A stretch of 64,000 nt of DNA from Marinibacterium anthonyi (GTDB lineage Bacteria > Pseudomonadota > Alphaproteobacteria > Rhodobacterales > Rhodobacteraceae). This document shows positions 16,341 through 25,534 of the stretch, piece after piece. The notes beneath the pieces are model-generated. The model saw nothing but the letters and a program-made list of their open reading frames with translations. It was not told the origin of the DNA and made no database searches. Location: contig CP031585.1 in NCBI GenBank assembly GCA_003217735.2, positions 1,041,501 through 1,105,500 on the forward strand, given 5' to 3'. Numbering within the stretch: position 1 is the first letter of the stretch; the number at the start of each line of letters is the position of its first letter. The translations under genes were made by a program, and so were the position numbers.

Positions 16341-16796
16341 TCAGGTGATGTCTTCGAGCTTTTCCTTGCTCAGGTCGCCGGGCACGATGGTGACGGGCAC
16401 GGGCAGGGTGCCGGCGCTGCGCGACATCTGGCTGACCAGCGGGCCGGGGCCCTTGTTGTCGACACCGGCGCCCAGCACCAGCACGCCGATTTCCGGGTCG
16501 GACTTGATCTGGGCGATGATCTCGTCGATGGGATCGCCTTCGCGGATGATCAGCTCCGGCTCGACGCCCTGGCGGTCGCGCATCCACTTGGCGAAGACCT
16601 CGAAATGCGCCTCGATCCGCTCGCGGGCTTCTTCGCGCATGATATCGCCGACACCGATCCAGTGGTTGAATTCGTCCGGCGGGATGACCGACAGGATCTG
16701 CACGCCTCCACCGGTCTTCGCCGCGCGCATGGCGGCGAAACGCATGGCGTTCAGGCATTCTCGGCTGTCGTCCAGAACGACGAGGAACTTGCGCAT
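16341..16796 (-). CDS. universal stress protein (UspA family)
   Basis: This 151-aa single-domain Usp protein begins MRKFLVVLDDSRECLNAMRF and ends with the GSVSQ-like VSQMSRSAGTLPVPVTIVPG segment. The ATP-binding G-2x-G-9x-G(S/T) motif is only partly recognisable. I chose ATG 16796 behind GGGAGAG instead of an ATG 33 bp upstream, which adds unrelated residues. It is transcribed separately from nfuA; its stop is 128 bp after the branched-chain-type aminotransferase start region begins its own leader. Role in stress survival is by family only. Confidence 0.85.
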   Translation of the reverse strand: MRKFLVVLDDSRECLNAMRFAAMRAAKTGGGVQILSVIPPDEFNHWIGVGDIMREEARERIEAHFEVFAKWMRDRQGVEPELIIREGDPIDEIIAQIKSDPEIGVLVLGAGVDNKGPGPLVSQMSRSAGTLPVPVTIVPGDLSKEKLEDIT

Positions 16797-16899
16797 CTCA
16801 TCTCTCCCGTGGCGCGGATCATGGCGCAAGCCGTGGGGGCGTGCAACAGATTGCGAAATGGTGAACTCTCCCGCCCTTGCAGGCGGTCTCGTGGCAGGC

Positions 16900-17760
16900 T
16901 CAGGCCGAAGCGGCCCAATCCCAGTACAATTCGCGCACGCGGCGGGTCACCGGACCCACCTGGTACTGCGTGTCGTCGAAGGCCGAAATGGGCGTGACCT
17001 TGTTCATGTTGCCCGACAGGAACACCTCGTCCGCGTCGTGCACGTCGTCGAAGCTCATCACGGTTTCATGCACCGCCACACCGTCCGCGCGCAGGTTGGC
17101 GATATGGCGCGCGCGGGTGATGCCGGCCAGGAAGGTGCCGTTGGCGACGGGGGTAAAGACCTCGCCATCCTTGACGGTAAAGACGTTGGCCGTGGCGCTT
17201 TCGGCCAGGTTGCCCAGGGCATCGGCCACCAGCGCATTGCCGAACCCCTTGGCGCGCGCCTCGGCCAGCATGCGGGCGTTGTTGGGATAAAGGCACCCGG
17301 CCTTGGCATTGACCACCGCGTTTTCCAGAACCGGCCGCCGGAACCGGGTCGTCGTGACGGTGGCCGAGGCGGTTTCGGGCGCCATCGGAATCTGTTCCAG
17401 GCTGATGGCAAAGCCGGTCTTGTCCGGCGACGGCATGATGGCCGAAGCGTCGCCGTCGATCGCCCAGTACATCGGCCGGATATAGACGGCGGCATCGGGC
17501 GCATAGGCCTTCAGCCCCTCGGCGACGATCTCCATCATGTCCTGCGCCGTGACGGTCGGCGTGATCATCAGCGCCTCGGCCGAGGCATTGACCCGCGCGC
17601 AATGCCTGTCCAGGTCCGGCGTCAGCCCCCGCACATGGCGCGCCCCGTCGAACACGGTCGATCCCAGCCAGGCGCCATGATCGGCCGCGCGCATGATCGG
17701 CGCATCCCCGTCATGCCAGGTGCCTTCGAAATAGGTGCGGATATGGGTGCCAACGGCCAT
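16900..17760 (-). CDS. branched-chain-type (class IV) aminotransferase
   Basis: This 286-aa PLP enzyme belongs to the fold-type IV aminotransferases, which include IlvE and D-amino acid transaminase. The catalytic lysine lies in VVNAKAGCLYPNNARMLAEA, and SATANVFTVKDGEVFTP is the conserved phosphate-binding region. The best guess is a branched-chain amino acid aminotransferase (transfer between glutamate and Leu/Ile/Val 2-keto acids), but some members act on other substrates, so I leave the symbol empty. The start is ATG 17760. Confidence 0.85.
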   Translation of the reverse strand: MAVGTHIRTYFEGTWHDGDAPIMRAADHGAWLGSTVFDGARHVRGLTPDLDRHCARVNASAEALMITPTVTAQDMMEIVAEGLKAYAPDAAVYIRPMYWAIDGDASAIMPSPDKTGFAISLEQIPMAPETASATVTTTRFRRPVLENAVVNAKAGCLYPNNARMLAEARAKGFGNALVADALGNLAESATANVFTVKDGEVFTPVANGTFLAGITRARHIANLRADGVAVHETVMSFDDVHDADEVFLSGNMNKVTPISAFDDTQYQVGPVTRRVRELYWDWAASA

Positions 17761-17870
17761 GGGTGCGTCTCCTTGTCGGGGCAGAGACTATGTGGCGCCA
17801 GCGGCAGGGTCCAGAGCGCGGGCCCCGGCGATTTGGTCGCGGGGCCCGTTCGTGGTCAAACGAAAGGGAT

Positions 17871-17930
17871 CAGACGACAGCCGTTCAGACGACAGCCGTT
17901 CAGACGACGTAAGGTCACACGACGGGCGGG
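17871..17930. repeat. 15-bp repeats after the trpS stop
   Basis: On the minus strand four consecutive 15-bp units start GTCGTG or GTCGTC followed by TGA: the real trpS end (Val-Val-stop), two identical units (GTCGTCTGAACGGCT) and a last degenerate one. Each repeats the terminal codons plus an in-frame stop. They lie between trpS and the aminotransferase downstream. Confidence 0.85.
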
Positions 17931-18961
17931 ATCATTCCGACGATGTCGTAGGTCTTGCGCAGGATCGGCGCGGTGATTTCGCGCGCCCGCAGCGATCCGG
18001 CGGACAGGATCCGGTCGATCTCTGCCGGGTCGTCCATCAGCCGGGCCATTTCGGTGGAAATCGGCGCCAGTTTCTCTACCGCTAGGTCGACCAGCGCCGG
18101 TTTGAACCGGCCGAACTGCTGGCCGGCGTGATCGGCCACCACCTTCTCGGCGCTCATGTCGGCAAGCGCGGCGTAGATGTTCACCAGGTTGCGCGCCTCG
18201 GGCCGGTCTTTCAACCCGTCCAGCGTGTCGGGCAGCGGTTCCGGGTCGGTCTTGGCCTTGCGGATCTTCTTGGCAATGGCATCGGCGTCGTCCGTCATGT
18301 TGATGCGGGACATGTCCGAGGGATCGGATTTCGACATCTTCTTGGACCCGTCGCGCAGCGACATGACGCGCGTCGCGGCCCCTTCGATCACCGGCTCGGT
18401 CAGCGGGAAGAAATCGACGCCGTAATCGTGGTTGAACTTGGCCGCGATGTCGCGGGTCAGCTCAAGGTGCTGCTTCTGGTCCTCGCCCACGGGGACGTGG
18501 GTGGCGTGATAGATCAGGATGTCGGCGGCCATCAGCGCAGGATAGGCAAACAGGCCAAGCGAGGCCGCTTCGGCGTTCTTGCCGGCGGTCTTGTCCTTCC
18601 ACTGGGTCATCCGGCCCATCCAGCCCATCCGGGCCACGCAGTTGAAGATCCAGGCCAGCTGCGCGTGTTCGGGCACCTGGGACTGGTTGATCAGGATGGA
18701 CTTGGCGGGGTCGATCCCGGCGGCGATGAAGCCCGCGCACAATTCGCGCGTGTTCTTCGTCAGGTCGGCTGGGTCCTGCCAGACGGTGATCGCGTGCAGG
18801 TCGACCATGCAATAGATGGTCTGGAACGCATCGCCCTGCATGTCGACGAACCGCTTGATGGCCCCCAGGTAATTGCCCAGCGTCAGCCCGCCCGACGGCT
18901 GGATGCCGGAAAAGACGCGCGGGGTGAAATTGGCGTTCGGGGTGCCGTCCGCTTCGGACAT
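17915..18961 (-). CDS. trpS: tryptophanyl-tRNA synthetase
   Basis: This 348-aa class I aminoacyl-tRNA synthetase charges tRNA-Trp. It shows the HIGH-like PSGGLTLGN motif near residue 23 and the KMSKS loop ([11 protein letters not shown]) near residue 212, and has a length typical of bacterial TrpS. I chose ATG 18961 with GGGAGAG upstream; the reading frame stays open further 5' but that extension runs into the divergent rhomboid gene. The stop at 17915-17917 lies at the start of an array of 15-bp repeats. Confidence 0.95.
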   Translation of the reverse strand: MSEADGTPNANFTPRVFSGIQPSGGLTLGNYLGAIKRFVDMQGDAFQTIYCMVDLHAITVWQDPADLTKNTRELCAGFIAAGIDPAKSILINQSQVPEHAQLAWIFNCVARMGWMGRMTQWKDKTAGKNAEAASLGLFAYPALMAADILIYHATHVPVGEDQKQHLELTRDIAAKFNHDYGVDFFPLTEPVIEGAATRVMSLRDGSKKMSKSDPSDMSRINMTDDADAIAKKIRKAKTDPEPLPDTLDGLKDRPEARNLVNIYAALADMSAEKVVADHAGQQFGRFKPALVDLAVEKLAPISTEMARLMDDPAEIDRILSAGSLRAREITAPILRKTYDIVGMIPPVV

Positions 18962-19051
18962 GTGAACTCTCCCGTCTGGAAAATGTCGCCCGTTGCGCTT
19001 ACCCATGGGGTCAGGTGGCGTCAAGAAGCCCCGCAAAACGAGGTCGAGCAG

Positions 19052-19738
19052 ATGTCCGAAGGCTATTCCGAACCGGCGGTCAACCCGCTTCCCCCTGTCG
19101 TCGTGGCGCTTTTCATCGCCGTGGTGGTGCCCGAGGCGTTGTTTTCGCTGGGCGCGGCCGGGGTGATCGGCGGGCCGGGGGCGGTGGGCTGGCGGTCGGC
19201 TGCCATCCAGACCTATGCGTTTTCCGGCGATATCTTCGACTGGATGCGCACCAACGGTGTTTGGCCGACGGAACACCTGGTCCGCTTCGTCAGCTACCCG
19301 TTCGTGCATTTCTCGATCACCCACGCGGCGATTGCCGGGGTCTTTCTGCTGGCGCTTGGCAAGATGGTGGCGGAGAAATTCGGCCAATGGCAGATGCTGG
19401 CGATCTTCGTGATCTCGGGCGCGGTCGGCGCCCTGGCCTACGGGCTCATCCTGAACCAGCCCTATCCGCTGGGGGGCGCCTTCCCCCCGGATTACGGCCT
19501 CGTGGGCGCCTTCACCTTCCTTCTGTGGCGCGGCCTTGGCGCCGTGGGCGAGAACCAGGCCCGGGCCTTTTCCCTGATCGGGGCTCTTCTGGGGATCCAG
19601 CTGCTCTTTGGACTTATCTTCGGCGGAAACGGGGACTGGGTGGCAGACCTTGCGGGCTTTGCGACGGGCTTTGGCCTGTCGTTTGTCCTGGCGCCCGGTG
19701 GCTGGGCGTCGGTCCGGGCGAAGATCCGGAGGGACTGA
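19052..19738 (+). CDS. rhomboid-fold membrane protein lacking catalytic residues
   Basis: This 228-aa protein has six predicted membrane helices and the rhomboid layout, including the [17 protein letters not shown] segment that corresponds to the family's FLHxxxxHLxxN region. The catalytic serine motif GxSG reads YGLVGAF, with Val at the Ser position, and the usual AHxxG histidine motif reads ADLAGF, with Asp at the His position. It is therefore likely a non-proteolytic rhomboid pseudoprotease. I chose ATG 19052; the long upstream frame is antisense to trpS. It is divergent from trpS and convergent with murJ. Confidence 0.8.
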   Translation: MSEGYSEPAVNPLPPVVVALFIAVVVPEALFSLGAAGVIGGPGAVGWRSAAIQTYAFSGDIFDWMRTNGVWPTEHLVRFVSYPFVHFSITHAAIAGVFLLALGKMVAEKFGQWQMLAIFVISGAVGALAYGLILNQPYPLGGAFPPDYGLVGAFTFLLWRGLGAVGENQARAFSLIGALLGIQLLFGLIFGGNGDWVADLAGFATGFGLSFVLAPGGWASVRAKIRRD

Positions 19739-19780
19739 CCCTTATAAGGGCTTTGGTCCTTCTGGCGGGCCGGACGCCAA

Positions 19781-19843
19781 GGTATTTGGGCCAAGAAGAA
19801 GCCGGAAGCGCGCGCCTGCTGCTTCTTCTTGGCTATAAATACC
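19781..19843. terminator. long inverted repeat between rhomboid gene and murJ
   Basis: GGTATTTGGGCCAAGAAGAAGC and GCTTCTTCTTGGCTATAAATACC face each other across 18 bases, pairing almost throughout. It lies between convergent genes and can form a hairpin on both strands, so it is a bidirectional terminator candidate. Each arm is a copy of the recurrent intergenic motif. Confidence 0.75.
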
Positions 19844-19871
19844 TAAGACTGCCCTTGCCGCTCTCGATCGA

Positions 19872-21413
19872 TCAGCCTCTTTTGAAGGCGCGCTTGAATT
19901 CCGACAGGCGCAGCGCTCCGATGACATGGGCGATCGCGAAGTATGAGGCCATCCCGACCGTCACCAGCCCGGCCAGGGCAAGGTAGCGCAAACCGGGTGT
20001 CGAGAGTGCCGGGGCCGTCAGGCGGGCGACGCTCCAGCAGATCGCGCCCATGGCCAGCGACGCGGCGATAATGCGCCAGATGCGGCGGTGGAAGCGGTCG
20101 TCGAAGCGGGCGGCGTCGCCCATCGGGCGGGCGCCGCGGATCAGCAGCAGGACCATGGCCCAGGCCGCAAGCGTCGTGGCCCAGGCGGGGGCCGTCCAGC
20201 CGACCAGGGGCGACAGGCCGATGGCGATGGCGGCGTTCACCGCCATGGCGACCAGGGCGTAGTAAAAAGGCGTGCGGGTGTCTTCACGCGCGAAGAAAAG
20301 CGGCTGGTAGATCTTTTGCAGCACGAAGGCCGGCAGGCCGAGCCCGTAGATCGCCACGGCCCGGGCGATGGCATGGCTGTCCGCCGCCGTCGCGGCGCCG
20401 CGTTCGAACAGGACCGACACCAGCGGCAGCGGGATCACCACGAGCGCCACGGCGCAGGGGATCGTCAGCGCGAGCGAGACCTCGCCCGCGCGGCTGAGCG
20501 CATCGCGGCTGCCCTGCATGTCATCGGCGGCCAGGCGGCGGGACAGGTCCGGCAGCAGGACCACGCCGATGGCGATGCCCACCACGCCAAGCGGCAGCTG
20601 GTAGAGCCGGTCGGCGGCAAAGAGCCAGCCCACGGCATGGTCGAAATAGGACGCCACCTGCTGGCCCACCAGAAGGTTGATCTGCACCACGCCGCCGGCC
20701 ATGGCCGCGGGAATGGCGATGCGCACCAGCCGCTTGAGGTCCGGCGTCAGCCGGGGCCGGGTCAGGCGCAGGGCAAAGCCCGCCCGCGCGGCCGAGATCC
20801 AGACCAGCGCCAGTTGCGCCACCCCCGCCACCGGGATCGCCCAGATCAGGGCGCGGGCGACGTCGCCGCCCACGGCGCTGGCCCACATCATCGCGGCGAT
20901 CAGCAGCACGTTCAGCATCACCGGGGCGGCGGCAGCGGCGGCGAAGCGGCCCGTCGCGTTCAGCACGCCGGAAAACAGCGCCGCCAGCGAGATGAAGAGG
21001 ATGTAGGGAAAGGTGATCCGCCCGAAATCCACCGCCAGGACGAACTGTTCCTGCCCGGCAAAGCCCGAGGCCAGGGCCAGGATCAGCCAGGGCATCGCCA
21101 GCTGCGCCAGCAGCGTCAGCACGATCAGCACCGAGGTCAGGCCCGCCAAGGCGTCCTCGGCGAAGCCGCGGGCATCGGTTTCGCCTTCGAGCTTCTTCGA
21201 GAACATCGGCACGAAGGCCATGTTGAAGGCGCCTTCGGCGAAGAACCGGCGGAACATGTTGGGCAGCCGGAAGGCTACCACGTAGGCTTCGTACAGGGGC
21301 CCCGTGCCAAGGAACGCCAGGATCATCGCGTCGCGCACGAAGCCCAGAAGGCGGCTCAGCAGTGTCCAGCCCCCTACCGTGAGGAAGCCGGACATCAATC
21401 GGATGGGTTTCAT
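19872..21413 (-). CDS. murJ: lipid II flippase MurJ
   Basis: This 513-aa MOP-superfamily membrane protein has about 14 hydrophobic segments and the MurJ hallmark N terminus (GFLTVGGWTLLSRLLGFVRDAMIL) with RLPNMFRRFFAEGAFNMAFVP. It moves lipid-linked peptidoglycan precursors across the inner membrane. Its start overlaps the glnD stop by 4 bp (ATGA), so the two are co-translated. The glnD-murJ order is common in alphaproteobacteria. Confidence 0.95.
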   Translation of the reverse strand: MKPIRLMSGFLTVGGWTLLSRLLGFVRDAMILAFLGTGPLYEAYVVAFRLPNMFRRFFAEGAFNMAFVPMFSKKLEGETDARGFAEDALAGLTSVLIVLTLLAQLAMPWLILALASGFAGQEQFVLAVDFGRITFPYILFISLAALFSGVLNATGRFAAAAAAPVMLNVLLIAAMMWASAVGGDVARALIWAIPVAGVAQLALVWISAARAGFALRLTRPRLTPDLKRLVRIAIPAAMAGGVVQINLLVGQQVASYFDHAVGWLFAADRLYQLPLGVVGIAIGVVLLPDLSRRLAADDMQGSRDALSRAGEVSLALTIPCAVALVVIPLPLVSVLFERGAATAADSHAIARAVAIYGLGLPAFVLQKIYQPLFFAREDTRTPFYYALVAMAVNAAIAIGLSPLVGWTAPAWATTLAAWAMVLLLIRGARPMGDAARFDDRFHRRIWRIIAASLAMGAICWSVARLTAPALSTPGLRYLALAGLVTVGMASYFAIAHVIGALRLSEFKRAFKRG

Positions 21414-24247
21414 CGGTCGGCGCGTTCGGCGCCGTCGGCCACGGCCTTCATCAGCCGTTCCTCAAGGCGTTTCTGCTTGGAGGGGGTCTGAAGTTTCAGA
21501 CCGAACATGTCCTTGACGTAGAAGGTATCCACCGCCTGTTCCCCGTAGGTCGCGACAACCGCGCTCGCGATGTAGATGTTGGCCTCGGCCAGGGAGCGGG
21601 CGAGGTCGTACAGAAGCCCCGGCCGGTCGCGGGTGTCGACCTCGATGATGGTGTAGATGTCGGATCCGTCGTTGTCAAAGATGACCCGCGTGGGCACCAG
21701 GAACGCCTTTTCGCGCGGCTTGATCCTGTCGCGGGATTTCAGCGCCTCGCGGGCCACGACCTCGCCCTTGAGCGTGCGGTGGATCATCTGGGTCAGACGT
21801 GGCAGGCGCGAGACCTCGTAGGGGTTGCCGTCGTGATCCTGGATCCAGAAGGTCGCGGTGACGAACCCGTCCTTGGTGGTGTAGGTGCGCGCGTCGCAGA
21901 TATTGGCGCCGACCAGCGCCAGCGCGCCGGCCAGGCGGGCGAAGATGCCGGGGTGGTCGACCATGGCAAAGCAGGCGCGGGTGACGTCCATGTCCTCTTC
22001 GGGATGCAGGTCGATGCGGATCGTCGCCGGGTCGCCGTTTTCCTCAAGTTCGCGCAGCAGCCGGGCAAAGACCGCCTGGGCGGTGATGTGCAGCCCCTGC
22101 CAGTAGGGCGGATAATGGCGATCGATCTCTGTATCGATCAGGGCGGCGGGCCAGTCGCCGAGCGCGGCGCGCAGCTTGGCGACGGCCTCGGTCTCGCGGG
22201 TTTCGCGCGAATATTGTTCGGTGCCGTCGGCGATCGCCCGAACGGTCTGACGGTACAGCGCCCGGATCAGCGAGGCTTTCCAGTTGTTCCAGACGTCCGG
22301 CCCGACGCCGCGGATGTCGCAGACCGTCAGCAGCAGCAGCAGGTCCAGCCGCTTGACCGTCTCGACCGCGGCGGCAAAGTCGCCCACGGTGCGCGGGTCG
22401 GCGATGTCGCGTTTCTGGGCCATGTCCGACATCAGCAGATGATTGCGCACCAGCCATTCCACCGTGTCGCATTCCTCGGTCGTCAGGCCGAGCCGGCGGC
22501 AGACCACATGCGCGATCTCGGCGCCAAGGATCGAATGATCCTCGGGGCGGCCCTTGCCGATGTCATGCAGCAGGATCGCAAGGTACAGCACCTTGCGGTT
22601 CAGCCCGTTGTGGACCGCCTGGGTCGACACCGGCAGGTCTTCCTCGAGCTCGCCGCGTTCGACGCGGGCCAGCTGGCCGATGCACTGGATGATGTGTTCG
22701 TCGACCGTGTAGGCGTGATACATGTTGAACTGCATCATCGCGACGATGGGTTCGAATTCCGGCAGGAAGGCCGCCAGCACGCCCAGTTCGTTCATCCGGC
22801 GCAGGGCGCGTTCCGGGTTGCCGTGTTTCAGCAGCAGGTCCACGAACAATTCGGCCGCGCGGGGATCGTTGCGCATATCGTCGTCGATCAGCTGCAGGTT
22901 CGCCGCGACCAGCCGCATGGCGTCGGGATGGATCAGCAGATCGCTGCGCAGCCCTTCCTCGAAGACGCGCAGCAGGTTCAGCTTGTCGGCCAGGAACGCC
23001 TTTTCATCGTCGATGGCCAGGCGGTTGTGTTCGATCTTGTAGCCCGGCCGCACCTTGGGCTTGCGCCGCAGCAGCCGTTCGATCAGCGGACCGGACCGGC
23101 CATGGGTGGCGTCAAGCTTGGTCAGGAAGATGCGGGTCAGGTCGCCGACGCGGGTGGCGTGGCGGAAATAGTCCTGCATGAACACTTCGACCGCGCGCCG
23201 CCCGGCCTTGTCGGTATAGCCCAGCCGGTCGGCGACCTCGACCTGCATGTCGAAGGTCAACTTTTCGTTCGGGCGCCCGGCCAGCAGATGCAGGTGCGAC
23301 CGCACGGCCCACAGGAAGCTTTCGGCGGCGGCGAAGCTTTCGAATTCCTCCGGCCGGAAGACGCCGAGAGGCACCAGTTCGGCCGCGTCCTGCACCCCGT
23401 GCAGGTACTTGGCGATCCAGAACAGCGATTGCAGGTCGCGCAGCCCGCCCTTGCCCTCTTTCACGTTGGGTTCCACCATGTAGCGCGCGCCCTGGCGCTT
23501 GTGGCGCTTTTCGCGCTCTTCCAGCTTGGCCTCGATGAAATCGCGGCTGCCGCCGGAGAACAGGTCGCTTTGCAGCCGTTCCCCCAGTTCTGCGGCCAGG
23601 GGCGCGTCGCCGGTCAGGAACCTGTGTTCCAGGAAGGTCGTGCGGATCGTGAAATCCTCGCGGCCCAGGCGGATGCAATCCTTGATGGTGCGGCTGGCGT
23701 GGCCGACCTTCAGCTTCAGATCCCACAGCATGTAAAGCATCGTCTCGATGACGCTCTCGGCCCAGGCGGTGATCTTGTAGGGGGTGAGGAACAGCAGGTC
23801 GACGTCGGAAAACGGCGCCATCTCGCCCCGGCCATAGCCGCCGACGGCGACGACGGCCATGCGTTCGCTTGCCGTGGGGTTGGGCAGCGGATGGATATAG
23901 CGGGTCGCCGTGTGGAAGGTGGCCGCAACCAGGCCGTCGGTCAGGAAGGTATAGGACCGGGTCAGCGGGCGGGCGGCAAAGGGATCGGCGGTGAAGGCAT
24001 CGGCGATGGCGTCGCGGCCATGGGCCATGGCGTCGCGCAGGATCGCCACGACCTCGGCCTGCAGCTTGGCCGGGTCGGGGCGTTCGGCGGCGGTCGCGTC
24101 GATGCGGGCAAAGATCGTTTCGGTATCGAAGATCTGCGCCGGGGCGCAGATCAGCGGGCCCTGGGGTGACGGACGCCCGGCCTGCGCCTTGCCCGGACGG
24201 GGCGAGGGGTGCAGGGCCTGGGCGGTGTTGGTCATGTTGTCAGTCAT
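21410..24247 (-). CDS. glnD: [protein-PII] uridylyltransferase / uridylyl-removing enzyme
   Basis: This 945-aa nitrogen sensor adds UMP to PII proteins when nitrogen is short and removes it when glutamine is high. In order it shows a nucleotidyltransferase domain with GGYGRGEMAPFSDVDLLFL (D148 and D150 catalytic), the PII-uridylyltransferase helical domain, an HD hydrolase domain with LLHDIGKGRPEDHS (about residue 563), and two C-terminal ACT domains. All catalytic motifs are intact. The first 40 residues are low-complexity and proline-rich, so the start may lie slightly downstream. Confidence 0.96.
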   Translation of the reverse strand: MTDNMTNTAQALHPSPRPGKAQAGRPSPQGPLICAPAQIFDTETIFARIDATAAERPDPAKLQAEVVAILRDAMAHGRDAIADAFTADPFAARPLTRSYTFLTDGLVAATFHTATRYIHPLPNPTASERMAVVAVGGYGRGEMAPFSDVDLLFLTPYKITAWAESVIETMLYMLWDLKLKVGHASRTIKDCIRLGREDFTIRTTFLEHRFLTGDAPLAAELGERLQSDLFSGGSRDFIEAKLEEREKRHKRQGARYMVEPNVKEGKGGLRDLQSLFWIAKYLHGVQDAAELVPLGVFRPEEFESFAAAESFLWAVRSHLHLLAGRPNEKLTFDMQVEVADRLGYTDKAGRRAVEVFMQDYFRHATRVGDLTRIFLTKLDATHGRSGPLIERLLRRKPKVRPGYKIEHNRLAIDDEKAFLADKLNLLRVFEEGLRSDLLIHPDAMRLVAANLQLIDDDMRNDPRAAELFVDLLLKHGNPERALRRMNELGVLAAFLPEFEPIVAMMQFNMYHAYTVDEHIIQCIGQLARVERGELEEDLPVSTQAVHNGLNRKVLYLAILLHDIGKGRPEDHSILGAEIAHVVCRRLGLTTEECDTVEWLVRNHLLMSDMAQKRDIADPRTVGDFAAAVETVKRLDLLLLLTVCDIRGVGPDVWNNWKASLIRALYRQTVRAIADGTEQYSRETRETEAVAKLRAALGDWPAALIDTEIDRHYPPYWQGLHITAQAVFARLLRELEENGDPATIRIDLHPEEDMDVTRACFAMVDHPGIFARLAGALALVGANICDARTYTTKDGFVTATFWIQDHDGNPYEVSRLPRLTQMIHRTLKGEVVAREALKSRDRIKPREKAFLVPTRVIFDNDGSDIYTIIEVDTRDRPGLLYDLARSLAEANIYIASAVVATYGEQAVDTFYVKDMFGLKLQTPSKQKRLEERLMKAVADGAERADR

Positions 24248-24281
24248 CTTGGGCCCGTGGTCTGGGCGGTGGGACCGGGGT

Positions 24282-25445
24282 TCAGAACCCGATCCCGCCG
24301 AAGCTGCGGGGGGCCGCGTCGATCACCTGGACCTGGTTGTCCCGGATCGTGGCAATCGCCAGAGCCCGTTCGTTGCCGCCCCCGGGCAGGAAGCGGAAGG
24401 CGCCGTAGACACCCTGGAATCCGGCCCCCTGGGTCAGCGACTGGGCGTTCAGCGCCCGGCCCGAAGACGCCAGCGCGCCGATGGCGGCGATCCCGTCATA
24501 GCCAAGCCCCGCGATCGGGTGCGGAGGCCCGCCATAGGTCGCGGCGTAACGTTGCGCGAATTGCTGGTAGGTATTGGGATCGGGCAGCGCGAACCATCCG
24601 CCCTGCACGCCGGGCAGCGACAGGGTCTGGGTCGGCACGTCCCAGCGCGACAGACCCGCGTATTGCACCTGGCCCGGCGCGACGCCGGCCTCTGGCAGAA
24701 GCTGCGTCAGCAGCGGCAATGCGCCGGCGGTGGTCGAGGTCAGGAACAGCAGGTCGGCGCCGTTGCTGGACACCGCGCTGGTGATCTGGGGCACCGTGGC
24801 GATCACGCTTTGCTGGGACAGGTCGTAGGGGATCGAGGCGACGACGCTGGCGGCGGTGCCGGCAAAGGCCTGCTGGATCGCGTTGCTGCCCAGCTGGCCG
24901 GACAGGTCCGAGCCATGCACCACGACAACCTTGCGCTTGCCCTGTCGGACGGCGAATTTCGCCAGCCGGTTGGCGGTGTTGTCAAAGGTGTTGCCCAGCA
25001 CGAAGACGTTGCCGCCGGCGATCTGGGTGTTGTTGGAAAACGACAGGACGCTCACGCCCTGGCCGGCGACCGCCAGGCCCGCGGCATTGGCGGCATCGGC
25101 GCGCAGGGGGCCAAGGATGATCTTGGCGCCGTCGTTGACGGCCTGCGTCGCCATCGCGGCGGCGGTTGCGGCGCTGCCTGCGGTGTCGTAGACGCGCAGA
25201 TCGATCTGGGTGCCCTGCAGGTCGGCCATGGCCATGCGCGCGGCATTCTCAAGGCTCGCGGACAGCACGCCGTCGCCCTGCGTCGGCGAGGTCTTGGGCA
25301 CAAGAAGGGCGACGGTAACCGGACCGGACCCAATGGCGGATCCGCCACCGATCGGGCCGGGTTCACAGGCGGCCAGCGCAAGGGCCGCGAGGACAGCTGC
25401 CCCCCGGAGCACCGCCTTGCGGGCGGGGGCGAAAAAGGCAAGCAT
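24282..25445 (-). CDS. LpoA-like penicillin-binding protein activator lipoprotein
   Basis: This 387-aa lipoprotein has a signal peptide ending in the lipobox LAAC and a periplasmic-binding-protein-like fold related to LpoA/YraM and amino-acid binding proteins (VTVALLVPKTSPTQGDG). In gammaproteobacteria LpoA activates PBP1A from the outer membrane. The start MLAFFAPARK at 25445 puts the signal peptide at the N terminus; upstream in-frame starts do not. It is divergent from rsmI-yraN-gshB, and the lpoA-rsmI-yraN order is also found in E. coli. The activator role is inferred from that context. Confidence 0.82.
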   Translation of the reverse strand: MLAFFAPARKAVLRGAAVLAALALAACEPGPIGGGSAIGSGPVTVALLVPKTSPTQGDGVLSASLENAARMAMADLQGTQIDLRVYDTAGSAATAAAMATQAVNDGAKIILGPLRADAANAAGLAVAGQGVSVLSFSNNTQIAGGNVFVLGNTFDNTANRLAKFAVRQGKRKVVVVHGSDLSGQLGSNAIQQAFAGTAASVVASIPYDLSQQSVIATVPQITSAVSSNGADLLFLTSTTAGALPLLTQLLPEAGVAPGQVQYAGLSRWDVPTQTLSLPGVQGGWFALPDPNTYQQFAQRYAATYGGPPHPIAGLGYDGIAAIGALASSGRALNAQSLTQGAGFQGVYGAFRFLPGGGNERALAIATIRDNQVQVIDAAPRSFGGIGF

Positions 25446-25534
25446 GGACAAAGGACACTCCAACTGTTCCGGGCGGCGCTTTGCCACCCCTGTTGTCTTT
25501 GAAATAATAGAGATCCGTGAAGGAGGGTCTAGCG

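Noticed and set aside
18128-19051. N-terminal extension of the rhomboid-like gene
   Set aside because: These residues are antisense to trpS; the credible start is ATG 19052.
21779-24169. 796-codon open frame on the plus strand inside glnD
   Set aside because: It lies wholly antisense to glnD, whose nucleotidyltransferase, HD and ACT motifs are intact; the composition is that of a shadow frame.
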